This document shows, one piece after another, positions 43,672 to 52,188 of a DNA stretch of 64,000 nucleotides. Source of the DNA: Flavobacterium sp. KACC 22763 (GTDB lineage: Bacteria > Bacteroidota > Bacteroidia > Flavobacteriales > Flavobacteriaceae); contig NZ_CP117879.1 in the NCBI RefSeq assembly GCF_028736155.1, forward strand, positions 2,790,001-2,854,000, in the 5' to 3' direction. The notes beneath the pieces were generated by a model, which was given only the letters and a program-made list of their open reading frames with translations, had not been told where the DNA came from and ran no database searches. The translations under genes were made by a program, and so were the position numbers. Each line of letters begins with the position of its first letter. Within the stretch, counting starts at the first letter, position 1.

Positions 43672-46083
43672 ATGAAAAAAATGATCCAAAACGCCGCCTT
43701 TATTATTATCTTCCTTCTTGCAAATCAATTTTCATTTGGTCAAAAAACAAATGCTATAACAGGAACTGTATCTGATGGAAAAGCTCCCATTGAATTTGTT
43801 GATGTTATTTTAAAAAACATAGCCGATTCAACAAAAACGGCTAATTATGCCACAACAGATGTTTCAGGAAATTTTTCTTTAGAAAATGTTCCTTCAGGAG
43901 ATTATCATCTTCAATTTAAATTAATTGGTTTTAAAACCATTTTTCAAAAAGTAAAAGTTTCTGAAAATCCAATTTCCTTAGGAACAATCAAATTGCAAAA
44001 CGACAATAATTTACTCAATGATGTTGTTGTAAAATCACAGAAAAAACAGATTCAGAAAACAAACGAAGGCTTTATTTTTAATGCTGTTTCGAATATTTCA
44101 CAAACAGGCGGAACCGCTACAGATATGCTAAAAAGTATTCCAACTGTTGCCGTTGATGCTGAAGGCGGCATTACCTTGAGAGGAAAATCTCCTATGATCT
44201 TGATAAACGGAAAAAATTCTGCCATTACCAACATGGATCAGATTACCGCGAGCAGCATCGAAAGCATCGAAATAATTAGTAATCCAACGGCTAAATATGA
44301 TGCAAATGCCGAAAGCGGCATTATTAATATAAAGCTTAAAAAGAACAATCTAAGCGGTACAAATGGTGCTGTAGCTTTAGGCGCAGGTTTTGGAGCAAAA
44401 GGGAGAGTCAATAGTTCCCTTCTATTTAACCATAAAACAGAAAAATGGAATTTTGGTTTAGGATATGACAATCGTTTTGCCGGAAGAACAAAGAAAATAA
44501 ATGCTGACCGAACAAATTATTTTATTGATGACGAACATTACATTCATCAAAATAGAAATGATGAAAGAACCGAAGGCCTTCAGAATTTGAAATTAAATAT
44601 TGATTTTTCTCCTAATGAAAAAAACAGCTTTTCTTTTGAAGCATTAGGAAATATCGAAACTCAAGACAATGATGAAACTTTATACACGCAAGTAAATACA
44701 AGCGCTAATGCATTTTTCTCTAACAACAGAAGACATTCTTTAGAACTGGAACGTTCAAGAGTTGGTGAGCTAGCTTTTACTTATGATCGAAAATTTGATG
44801 ATGACCGAAAAAGTTTAAATACCTCAATTACTTCTTCTTTCGGAAAACACAGAGAAAACACTGATATTGATACTTATAATTATGATCAATACCAGCAACA
44901 GATTGGTGACGCGCAATTACAGCGAACGCACAATTATGAAAACCAAAATATTTCTAATGCAATTGTTAATTATACTTTTCCAATTTCAGAAAAATCGATT
45001 ATAGAAACGGGTTACAAAGGGACTTTCAGGTTTTTTAATTCAGATTTTGAAAGTGCTGATATGGTTAATGGTGATTATGTTGTAAATCCGTTAGCGACCA
45101 ATACTTTTGAATTTAACGAACAGATAAATGCCGTTTATGGTCTAATGAATTCTTATATTGGCGATAGCGAAACCCCAAAATGGAAATACAATTTAGGTTT
45201 GCGAGCAGAAAATGTTTCCAATACTGGCGCAACGCAAAATAACAGTGACCGATTTAGCAATAATTATTTGAAACTCTTTCCGTCAGCTTCTTTGCAATTG
45301 AATTTAAAATCAGATGAATTTATCAAATTAGGATATAGCAAACGAATTAATCGTCCTGATCTCGATGATTTAAATCCATTTATTGATATTACAGATGCAT
45401 TGAATCCGCATGGAGGAAATCCGTACTTAAAACCAGAGATTATTCATATTGCTGAAATAAGCTATAATAAAAACTGGGAAAATTATTCCTTTTCAACCAA
45501 TGCCTTTTACAGAAATGCAACTGATGCAATTAGACAATATGCACAGCTTTTAGACAATGGAGTAGTTTTGCTCCAGCCACAAAATATTGGAAGCACTGTT
45601 ACGTATGGTTTGGAAACAATTTTCACCCTTAAACCAGTTGGCTTTTATGATGCCAATATTAGTTTAACAGCTTTTCAGCAAAACATTAACGCAGACAACT
45701 TACCACAAGCACAAGATATTGTAAGCAGTGCATTTAGCTGGTACGGAAAAGTGATCAACAACTTTGTTCCGTGGAAAGGCGGAAAACTTCAGATTATCGG
45801 AAATTATAACTCGGCCGTTGCCACTCCGCAAGGAAAAAGAATTCCAATTTATAATGTTGACATGGGATTTCAACAGAAACTCGGAAAAGGAAATGCTCGA
45901 TTAGGCTTGGTCGTAACCGACATGTTCAACACTTTAGAAAGTGGTTATAAAAACAATACGCTTTTGTTTAGCAATCACCGCACCAACAAATCAGACACAC
46001 GTGCTTTGATGCTTACTTTTGCTTACACTTTCAGATCAGATTTTAAAGAAAAATTACTCGAAAATCAGTTTTCTACAGAGTAA
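43672..46083 (+). CDS. TonB-dependent receptor-like outer-membrane barrel (OMP_b-brl_3)
   Basis: The 803-residue protein has a signal peptide (ending FSFGQ). A carboxypeptidase-regulatory-like beta-sandwich follows (about 27-115: ITGTVSDGKAPIEFVDVIL), then a plug domain with GGTATDMLKSIPTVAVDAEGG near 142, then a 22-strand-type barrel ending in an aromatic strand (MLTFAYTFRSDF). This is the outer-membrane beta-barrel family common in Flavobacteria; many members have no known substrate. It lies directly after the nickel permease, so metal or metallophore uptake is possible but not shown. Confidence 0.88.
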   Translation: MKKMIQNAAFIIIFLLANQFSFGQKTNAITGTVSDGKAPIEFVDVILKNIADSTKTANYATTDVSGNFSLENVPSGDYHLQFKLIGFKTIFQKVKVSENPISLGTIKLQNDNNLLNDVVVKSQKKQIQKTNEGFIFNAVSNISQTGGTATDMLKSIPTVAVDAEGGITLRGKSPMILINGKNSAITNMDQITASSIESIEIISNPTAKYDANAESGIINIKLKKNNLSGTNGAVALGAGFGAKGRVNSSLLFNHKTEKWNFGLGYDNRFAGRTKKINADRTNYFIDDEHYIHQNRNDERTEGLQNLKLNIDFSPNEKNSFSFEALGNIETQDNDETLYTQVNTSANAFFSNNRRHSLELERSRVGELAFTYDRKFDDDRKSLNTSITSSFGKHRENTDIDTYNYDQYQQQIGDAQLQRTHNYENQNISNAIVNYTFPISEKSIIETGYKGTFRFFNSDFESADMVNGDYVVNPLATNTFEFNEQINAVYGLMNSYIGDSETPKWKYNLGLRAENVSNTGATQNNSDRFSNNYLKLFPSASLQLNLKSDEFIKLGYSKRINRPDLDDLNPFIDITDALNPHGGNPYLKPEIIHIAEISYNKNWENYSFSTNAFYRNATDAIRQYAQLLDNGVVLLQPQNIGSTVTYGLETIFTLKPVGFYDANISLTAFQQNINADNLPQAQDIVSSAFSWYGKVINNFVPWKGGKLQIIGNYNSAVATPQGKRIPIYNVDMGFQQKLGKGNARLGLVVTDMFNTLESGYKNNTLLFSNHRTNKSDTRALMLTFAYTFRSDFKEKLLENQFSTE

Positions 46084-46227
46084 AAACTTACCTAAAATAA
46101 ATAAAACATAAAAATTTCATTCTTGTATTTTTAAGCTTCCATTCTATAAAAAAAATGGATTATATTCGCCCAGCAAAAAATCAGCCACTCGATTTTTTCA
46201 GCCCAAAAACACTTAAACCTACATAGA

Positions 46228-46662
46228 ATGAAATTTTTAAAATTACTTTTTGTTTTCAGCTTATTCTTTGCTGTTACGCCATCGCATTCACAAGTTCACG
46301 TAGATCCGATTATTCATAATTCTAAAGAGCGTTATATTACTACAACTATCGGATATCCAATTCCTGGAACTTACGCTCCTTTAAATCAAAAACAACCTAT
46401 TACGGTATTAAATCCTGATGGAACAGGTTTCATTCAGGCTGAAGATTTGAGCAAGCAAAAAATTAACTGGGGAATAGAATGCACACAAGAAGGCGTTCCT
46501 GTATTCAAAGAAGGATTTAACAGTGCCTCTTATACCTTCTGGTACAGACCAAATGATAGCGAAGAATGGTATTATTCTCAATTTTCTATTCATTTTGTCA
46601 AGAAGAAAATGTTCTTAATGGGCGAAAGAGTGAAAGAATACGTAGATTACAACGTTCAATAA
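46228..46662 (+). CDS. Exported protein of unknown function
   Basis: The 144-residue protein has a signal peptide (MKFLKLLFVFSLFFAVTPSHSQ) followed by a compact, beta-rich, aromatic sequence (about 23-144) with no domain I recognise. It contains one cysteine in the mature part (about residue 91). The even spacing of Trp and Tyr near its end (FWYRPNDSEEWYYSQFSIHF) suggests a small periplasmic sandwich. It stands alone. Codon use looks like its neighbours. Confidence 0.6.
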   Translation: MKFLKLLFVFSLFFAVTPSHSQVHVDPIIHNSKERYITTTIGYPIPGTYAPLNQKQPITVLNPDGTGFIQAEDLSKQKINWGIECTQEGVPVFKEGFNSASYTFWYRPNDSEEWYYSQFSIHFVKKKMFLMGERVKEYVDYNVQ

Positions 46663-46841
46663 ACTGTAAAAAACAGTCGCCTTATTAAATATTTATTCAA
46701 TTTTACCCTCATTTTCTACCAAAAAGAAAACGTTTTCGTTGAATTTTAATAGTACCCGTAAATTTTCCGATTAAATTTTATAAATTTAAAAATCATACCC
46801 GATTTTTATTTAATTTGCAATAATAATTCAATATATTAAAC

Positions 46842-48620
46842 ATGGTTTCAATCACACGCCTTTTTGATTTTCCCTATTATCAACAAGAAACTTACAACCT
46901 TCCAGTTGCTCTCGCAACCAAAAAAAATGGAGTCTGGGAAAAAACATCTAGCGAGGAATATATTGCAAAAGCAAATGCTATTTCGAGAGCATTATTGCGC
47001 ATGGGCGTTCAGAAAGATGATAAAATTGCTTTAATAAGCTCAAATAACCGTACTGAATGGAATGTAATGGACATTGGTATCTTACAGACTGGTGCGCAGA
47101 ACGTTCCAATTTATCCAACTATTGCAGAAGAAGATTACGAATATATTTTAAACCATAGCGGCAGTATTTATTGTTTTGTTTCTGATGAAGAAGTTTTACA
47201 AAAAGTAAATGCTATTAAAGCCAACGTGCCTTCATTGAAAGAAGTTTATTCTTTTAATGAAATTGATGATTGCAAACACTGGTCAGATTTATTGATTTTA
47301 GGCGAAGATGATAGCAATCAAAGCGAGGTTGAGGCTAGAAAAGATAGTATTCATACAGATGATTTAGCTACTATTATTTATACCTCAGGAACAACAGGAA
47401 GACCAAAAGGCGTTATGCTTTCGCACAAAAATATTGTGTCGAATGTTTTAGACAGCTCGCCAAGAATTCCGTTTGATCCAGGAAAAAGCACGGCATTAAG
47501 CTTCTTGCCTATCTGCCATATTTTTGAAAGAATGATTTTGTACATCTATCAATATTATGGCGTATCGGTTTATTTTGGAGAATCTATTGATAAAATCAGT
47601 GATAACTTAAAAGAAGTCCGTCCAACTGTAATAACAGCTGTACCAAGACTTTTAGAAAAAGTTTACGATAAAATTTATGCTAAAGGAGCTGAATTGACAG
47701 GAATCAAGAAAAAACTGTTTTTCTGGGCTATCGATTTAGGTTTAAGATATGAACCATACGGCGCAAATGGCGCTTGGTATGAATTTCAATTAAAAATTGC
47801 CCGCAAACTGATTTTCAGTAAATGGAAAGAAGGTTTGGGTGGAAATCTAGATTTAATGGTTTCTGGAAGTGCCGCTTTACAGCCACGTTTGACGAGAGTT
47901 TTTGCTGCTGCAGAAATTCCAGTTATGGAAGGTTACGGTTTGACTGAAACTTCACCAGTAATTGCCGTAAACGACCAAAGAAACAAAGGCTTTAAAATTG
48001 GAACTGTCGGAAAACCAATCCGTAATGTAGAAGTGAAAATTGCCGAAGACGGAGAAATTCTATTAAAAGGGCCAAACGTAATGTTAGGTTACTACAAAGA
48101 TCCTGAAAAAACTGCTGAAGCTGTAATTGATGGCTATTTCCATACAGGAGATATTGGAGAAATTGACAGCGAAGGTTTCTTAAAAATTACAGATCGTAAA
48201 AAAGAAATGTTCAAAACTTCTGGTGGTAAATATATTGCTCCGCAAATGATCGAAAATGCTATGAAACAATCTCGTTTTATTGAGCAGATTATGGTTATTG
48301 GTGAAGGAGAAAAAATGCCTGGAGCTTTTATTCAGCCAAACTTTGAATTTGTAAAAGAATGGGCAAAAATCCATAAAATTACTTTAGGAAGTTCTGATGC
48401 AGAAATCAGCGCAAATCCAGATGTAATTAAACGTATCGATGAAGAAGTAGAAAGCATCAACAAAAAATTCGGACACTGGGAACAAGTAAAACGTTTTGAG
48501 CTTACTCCAGATGTTTGGTCTATTGATGGTGGACAACTTACACCGACTCTAAAATTGAAACGTAAAATCATTAAAGAGATTTATAAAGATCTTTACGGAA
48601 AAATCTACGGAAACAATTAA
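46842..48620 (+). CDS. Long-chain fatty acid--CoA ligase (AMP-forming)
   Basis: The 592-residue enzyme activates a fatty acid with ATP and CoA. It shows the AMP-binding signature YTSGTTGRPKGVMLSH (about residues 180-195), then GYGLTETSPVIAVN near 365, and HTGDIGEIDSEGFLKITDRKKE (about 434-455) with the ribose-binding Asp. A C-terminal Lys sits in a TPTLKLKRKII context. Residue count and the HIFERM segment near 225 fit the long-chain (FadD15/ACSL) subgroup. It ends at a clear terminator and has no partner in an operon. Confidence 0.95.
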   Translation: MVSITRLFDFPYYQQETYNLPVALATKKNGVWEKTSSEEYIAKANAISRALLRMGVQKDDKIALISSNNRTEWNVMDIGILQTGAQNVPIYPTIAEEDYEYILNHSGSIYCFVSDEEVLQKVNAIKANVPSLKEVYSFNEIDDCKHWSDLLILGEDDSNQSEVEARKDSIHTDDLATIIYTSGTTGRPKGVMLSHKNIVSNVLDSSPRIPFDPGKSTALSFLPICHIFERMILYIYQYYGVSVYFGESIDKISDNLKEVRPTVITAVPRLLEKVYDKIYAKGAELTGIKKKLFFWAIDLGLRYEPYGANGAWYEFQLKIARKLIFSKWKEGLGGNLDLMVSGSAALQPRLTRVFAAAEIPVMEGYGLTETSPVIAVNDQRNKGFKIGTVGKPIRNVEVKIAEDGEILLKGPNVMLGYYKDPEKTAEAVIDGYFHTGDIGEIDSEGFLKITDRKKEMFKTSGGKYIAPQMIENAMKQSRFIEQIMVIGEGEKMPGAFIQPNFEFVKEWAKIHKITLGSSDAEISANPDVIKRIDEEVESINKKFGHWEQVKRFELTPDVWSIDGGQLTPTLKLKRKIIKEIYKDLYGKIYGNN

Positions 48621-48647
48621 TAAATCAGAATAATATAAACCCAAAAG

Positions 48648-48682
48648 AAAAGCTGTCTTAAAATTTAAGACAGCTTTTCTTA
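48648..48682 (+). terminator. Intrinsic terminator after the acyl-CoA ligase gene
   Basis: AAAAGCTGTCTTA pairs with TAAGACAGCTTTT and is followed by CTTAGTTT. It lies 27 bases after the stop codon. Confidence 0.8.
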
Positions 48683-48761
48683 GTTTATAAAAACAGGTAT
48701 TTTTGCTTTGAACAGTAAACCATAAATCGTTTATTTTAGCTTTTCTCTAAAACTGAAAGCT

Positions 48762-49676
48762 ATGCCTTGGAATGTACTAGAACAAATATGGAAACGCACC
48801 GTAAATCAGGAAAGCTCCAATTCGAATAATGCCAACTGGGATAACGAGGTAAAAACCCTTTACCAATTAGGCATTGGCATGGAAGATACTTTGCAGTTTT
48901 TATATTTCGAAAAACCCGATTTTGAAACTTTTAAAATTTGGATTAATAACCGAAAACGCGATACTGCTCCCGAAACCGAAGATTTAACTGAAAATGTCCT
49001 ATCTGAACAAGATTTAGAATTCTGGAATCAAAATGGCTATGTTGTAGTCAAAAATGCCATTTCTAAAGAAGATTGCGAAGACACTCAAAAAGCCATTTGG
49101 GAATATCTCAAAATGGATCCTAATAAAAAGGAAAGCTGGTACGAAAGGCATGAAGATCAAAAAGGGCTTATGCTTAATTTTTCTGATCATAAAACTTTAA
49201 ACCGTAACCGTTTTTCTCCAAGAGTAAAAAAAGCATATGAACAGCTTTATAAAACCACTAAAATTTACAAAACGATTGATAAGGTAAGTTTTAATCCGCC
49301 TGAAACAGAGAATTTTAATTTTCTGGGAAGTCCGCTTCATTGGGATATGAGTTTGAAAAAACCTTTGAATTTTGGCCTTCAGGGCTTGCTTTATTTAACT
49401 GATTGCGGGCCAAATGATGGCGCTTTTCATTGTGTTCCAGGTTTTCATAACCAAATTGATCAATGGCTAGACGAAGTAGAACCTCACGAAAATCCAAGAA
49501 TAAAAGCGTTGCAGACTCTTAAAGCAAAACCAATTGTAGGTGATGCAGGAGATTTTATTATTTGGCATCAGGCACTTCCGCATTGTGCGACACCAAATAA
49601 AGGAGAAAAACCGCGAATGGTTCAATATCTCACTTATCTTCCAAATGATTATAATGCAGCTGGAGAGTGGATTTAA
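48762..49676 (+). CDS. Phytanoyl-CoA dioxygenase (PhyH) family protein
   Basis: The 304-residue protein is an Fe(II)/2-oxoglutarate-dependent oxygenase of the PhyH family. The iron ligands are His193 and Asp195 (SPLHWDM) and a distal histidine in IWHQALPHCA near 270. The Arg that binds 2-oxoglutarate is in KPRMVQYLTYLP. Family phrases LEFWNQNGYVVVKNAISKEDCE (about 86-107) and GAFHCVPGFHNQI are clear. An N-terminal extension of about 80 residues is unfamiliar. The substrate is unknown; bacterial members act on small metabolites. It ends 6 bases from the convergent exonuclease gene. Confidence 0.88.
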   Translation: MPWNVLEQIWKRTVNQESSNSNNANWDNEVKTLYQLGIGMEDTLQFLYFEKPDFETFKIWINNRKRDTAPETEDLTENVLSEQDLEFWNQNGYVVVKNAISKEDCEDTQKAIWEYLKMDPNKKESWYERHEDQKGLMLNFSDHKTLNRNRFSPRVKKAYEQLYKTTKIYKTIDKVSFNPPETENFNFLGSPLHWDMSLKKPLNFGLQGLLYLTDCGPNDGAFHCVPGFHNQIDQWLDEVEPHENPRIKALQTLKAKPIVGDAGDFIIWHQALPHCATPNKGEKPRMVQYLTYLPNDYNAAGEWI

Positions 49677-49682
49677 ACCATT

Positions 49683-50228
49683 CTAGTTTTTTAGACACCA
49701 ATGCAAAATCTTAGCGATGTTTTTAGCATCGTCAATTCCGCGGTGATGTGTTCCTTCTAACGGAATATTCAGCAATGCAAGCGCGCCGTTCATTCCGGTT
49801 GGTTTGACCAGGCCAAACTTTTCGGCAAAATGCTCTTTTACATTGATATGCTCCTCTCCCATCGGATACGGAATTCCAAACGATTTACATTGTTTTTTCA
49901 GCATATTCAAATCGTACTGCCCGTAACTTGCCCAAGTATATAAATCTGGATTGTATTCGTCCTTTAGCAAATCAATAGCTTCTTCAAAACTTACTCCATT
50001 TTTGTCAAGCAAATCTTGTGTAATAGTCGTCAGTTCAGTACAAAACGGACTGACATTAGAACGCTGGGGTTTAATTAAAATTCCTTTGTTTTTTGAAATT
50101 TCCCCAGTTTCGGTATCTAAGACCGCCAATCCGATTTCAATAATTTCATTTTGCTGTCCGCTCGGGACTGCGCCTTGCCAACATGTGGCTTCTAAATCGA
50201 TAATAATTATTTTATCTGTTGTTTTCAT
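49683..50228 (-). CDS. ERI1/KapD-like 3'-5' exonuclease
   Basis: The 181-residue DEDDh exonuclease has motif I in IIIDLEATCW (Asp and Glu near residue 11), motif II in YTWASYGQYDLNML near 97, and motif III in HHRGIDDAKNIAKIL near 158-172 (His and Asp). The Cys after the first acidic pair and the IIEIG motif put it with the ERI1/3'hExo/KapD group, which tends to work on RNA. It starts 35 bases after the slipin gene and reads the same way, so the two are probably one operon downstream of the tRNA-like RNA region. Confidence 0.85.
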   Translation of the reverse strand: MKTTDKIIIIDLEATCWQGAVPSGQQNEIIEIGLAVLDTETGEISKNKGILIKPQRSNVSPFCTELTTITQDLLDKNGVSFEEAIDLLKDEYNPDLYTWASYGQYDLNMLKKQCKSFGIPYPMGEEHINVKEHFAEKFGLVKPTGMNGALALLNIPLEGTHHRGIDDAKNIAKILHWCLKN

Positions 50229-50263
50229 TTTTTTAAATTTTATAATTCTCTTATAAAGAGATT

Positions 50264-51361
50264 TTATTTCACGAAGATTTCCTTCAATTGACCAATTACG
50301 TTTCCGCCACCAGAAATGGTTATTTCACCAATCTTGTCTGCGATTTTTTCAACGTACTCCATCTCTTTCAACTTCCACAACATTTCGTTTTCCTCCATCA
50401 GCTTAGCTGTGTTTAGCAAACTTCTTGTTGCAGCCGTTTCTTCTCTTCTCATGATGCTGTTGGCCTGTGCTTTTTTCTCAGCAACCAAAACCTGATTCAT
50501 AATCTCTTTCATATCTCCTGGAAGAATTACATCTCTAATTCCAGCGTCTGAAGTTTTTAAACCTAAGTTTTCGATTTTTGAAGCCACTTCTGCTAAAATT
50601 TCCTCAGCAATAGCATCTTTTTTGTTTAACAATTCATCCAAGGTCAAACCTCCAATAAAAGCTCTCAAAGCCAATTGCATTGCTACATACAGCTGCTTTT
50701 CAAAGTCCTTGTTTTCTATCAAAGCTTTCATAATATCAACCACTTGGTATCTCACAAAGAAATTGATTCTTAATCCTGCTTTATCTTTAGTCAACAATTC
50801 CTGACCAGAAATTTCTAATTGCTGCTGTCTTGTATCAACAGTTTTCACTTCGATTGTAATGACGTTATTCCAGAAATAATGTGTCCCAGATTTCAATTCT
50901 TTCACAAAAGTTCCATTCACAAATAACAAAGCTTTGTCATTGCTTGCCACAATGAATTTTCTTGTGAAGTATCTCATCTTAACATTTTCCAATAAGTTTA
51001 CTGGAATATTTTCTGTGATTTCAATCTTAGACAAATCTGCTTTAATGAATTCATTTTTTACAACTCCTTTCCAAAAAGCATATTTCCCTGGCGTTAAAAC
51101 TTCTTTGAAATTTCCTTTTACAAATTGTAATACAATTTCGTTATCGGCAACCTCAACAACTTCCAAAAGAGATGCCAATACTTCATTTTGCAATAAAATA
51201 TCCAACTCAAAAGGAGCCTGAAAAGATCCGTTTAGATCGTAAATCATAATGTTTTTGTTTCCAAAAATCCAGTGTAATCCTTCTTTTAATACTTTTTCTA
51301 ATTTTCTATTTTCGAACACCAAGCCTACTTGGTAAGTTTCGATTTTAATTCTTTTTATCAT
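50264..51361 (-). CDS. Slipin family (SPFH/band 7) protein
   Basis: The 365-residue protein lacks a signal or membrane helix. Residues 1-140 form two short beta modules (VGLVFENRKLEKVLKEGLHWI and ALLFVNGTFVKELKSGTHYFW are copies of the same pattern). An SPFH core runs about 150-280 (VDTRQQQLEISGQELLTKDKAGLRINFFVRYQV), followed by a helical tail (AEKKAQANSIMRREETAATRSLLNTAKLMEENEMLWKL) likely to oligomerise. Such soluble slipins are found in RNA-repair loci with RtcB or Ro60 (established in other bacteria), but neither gene is in this window. It is preceded by the tRNA-like region and followed by the exonuclease gene. Confidence 0.88.
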   Translation of the reverse strand: MIKRIKIETYQVGLVFENRKLEKVLKEGLHWIFGNKNIMIYDLNGSFQAPFELDILLQNEVLASLLEVVEVADNEIVLQFVKGNFKEVLTPGKYAFWKGVVKNEFIKADLSKIEITENIPVNLLENVKMRYFTRKFIVASNDKALLFVNGTFVKELKSGTHYFWNNVITIEVKTVDTRQQQLEISGQELLTKDKAGLRINFFVRYQVVDIMKALIENKDFEKQLYVAMQLALRAFIGGLTLDELLNKKDAIAEEILAEVASKIENLGLKTSDAGIRDVILPGDMKEIMNQVLVAEKKAQANSIMRREETAATRSLLNTAKLMEENEMLWKLKEMEYVEKIADKIGEITISGGGNVIGQLKEIFVK

Positions 51362-51599
51362 AATATTTTTTTTGTTTAAAGTTTAAAGTTTCATGTTCAA
51401 AAATCTTTAAAACCTCTATACTCTATTCTCTTTTTTCTATTTTCTTCTTAATAAAAAAACCTCTTTGCCTTTCTCCTCTAAGAAAAACGGACGAATAGTT
51501 TGTTATTTGTCTACCTGAATTGTTTCTGATTCTATTTTATTGAGAGAATCCCCAAATTCTCTTAACAATCAAATCAAAAAGAAAACAAACTTTTCAAAA

Positions 51600-51777
51600 C
51601 ACATTGCGATTCGCACTGGCTTTATCAGAGTGTGAAGCATCAGATTCTAAAATCCTAGTTTCACTGACAAAGACAAATCAGTTTTTTCTAATGGTCATCT
51701 TTTTAAGAGTGATGGTCTCTACTGTTTACAGATTTTCAGTCTGTTGACTTACCGGATTCGTCCAACCGAAACGTGTT
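51600..51777 (-). ncRNA. Degenerate tRNA-like fragments downstream of the D/T-arm RNA
   Basis: On the minus strand the stem ACAGA/TCTGT with loop CTGAAAA (51,728-51,744) is an intact anticodon arm reading GAA (Phe). A 6-bp hairpin ACCGAA/TTCGGT (51,765-51,780) precedes it. Further on, around 51,600-51,660, are partial arms such as CACTCTGATAAAGCCAGTG. No complete cloverleaf forms. I annotate it as one transcribed non-coding region with low certainty of exact ends. Confidence 0.45.
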
Positions 51778-51834
51778 CGGTGCAGGATTCGAACCTGCAT
51801 AAACATTCTATTACTCTAACCAACTGAGTTACCG
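51778..51834 (-). ncRNA. tRNA-like RNA with D and T arms but no anticodon arm
   Basis: On the minus strand a 4-bp acceptor-like stem CGGT/ACCG encloses a perfect D arm (ACTC-AGTTGGTTA-GAGT, 51,813-51,829) and a perfect T arm (TGCAGG-TTCGAAT-CCTGCA, 51,781-51,799). The 13 bases between them (51,800-51,812) can form at most a 3-bp stem, so no anticodon arm exists. This is the architecture of the tRNA-like module of bacterial Y RNAs (YrlA), which imitates tRNA without being a translational tRNA. It lies between the lysine-rich protein gene and the slipin gene, all reading leftward. Confidence 0.65.
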
Positions 51835-51838
51835 CATT

Positions 51839-51880
51839 ACTACGGATGGGAATCGAACCCACGACAAATAGATCGTGTGA
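51839..51880 (-). ncRNA. Second tRNA T-arm/acceptor fragment
   Basis: On the minus strand GTGGG-TTCGATT-CCCAT (complement of 51,846-51,862) is a canonical T arm with a CCGTAGT acceptor-like tail (51,839-51,845). A competing hairpin CACGA/TCGTG (51,860-51,877) overlaps the T stem. No D arm is seen upstream. It ends 4 bases before the D/T-arm RNA, so the two may be halves of one larger structure. Confidence 0.5.
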
Positions 51881-52148
51881 TAATTTTTTGGAAAACCACC
51901 AAAACCTCCAAATCAAGTTGCATAGAAAAACATAATTCGCTTTCGCGGAAAGTTCTCTACAATGGTGCTATACAGAAACACGCAACTGGACTTGTTTGAT
52001 ATTTTTAACCAAAGCCGAAACTTTGATACATTTCATTTTATAAAAGAACTTGTTTTATTTCTTGAACAAATATTCAAATCGAACTGCGCAATTATTTTGC
52101 GTAGAAAATAAAAAACTAAATTCGGGTAGATTTGCATTACTCGGTGAT
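51881..52148. other. Leader region upstream of the tRNA-like RNAs
   Basis: About 270 bases between the tRNA-like elements and the stop of the lysine-rich gene. It holds a short hairpin near 51,937-51,950 (TTCGC...GCGGAA) and one near 52,086-52,101 (CGCAATTATTTTGCG). I see no reading frame and no consensus promoter that would start the RNA. Further left, 51,362-51,599 is an AT-rich slipin leader with nothing recognised. Confidence 0.4.
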
Positions 52149-52168
52149 AGACGCACTGCTGTGCGTCT
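52149..52168. repeat. AGACGCAC palindrome, third copy
   Basis: AGACGCACTGCTGTGCGTCT differs by one base from the two copies at 25,558-25,577 and 25,603-25,622. It lies 20 bases after the lysine-rich gene's stop codon and could serve as its terminator. Confidence 0.75.
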
Positions 52169-52188
52169 CTACCGAATATCTCTTGTTT

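Noticed and set aside
51778-51834. A functional tRNA gene
   Set aside because: The D and T arms are intact but there is no room for an anticodon arm and the acceptor stem is only 4 bp, so it is called tRNA-like.
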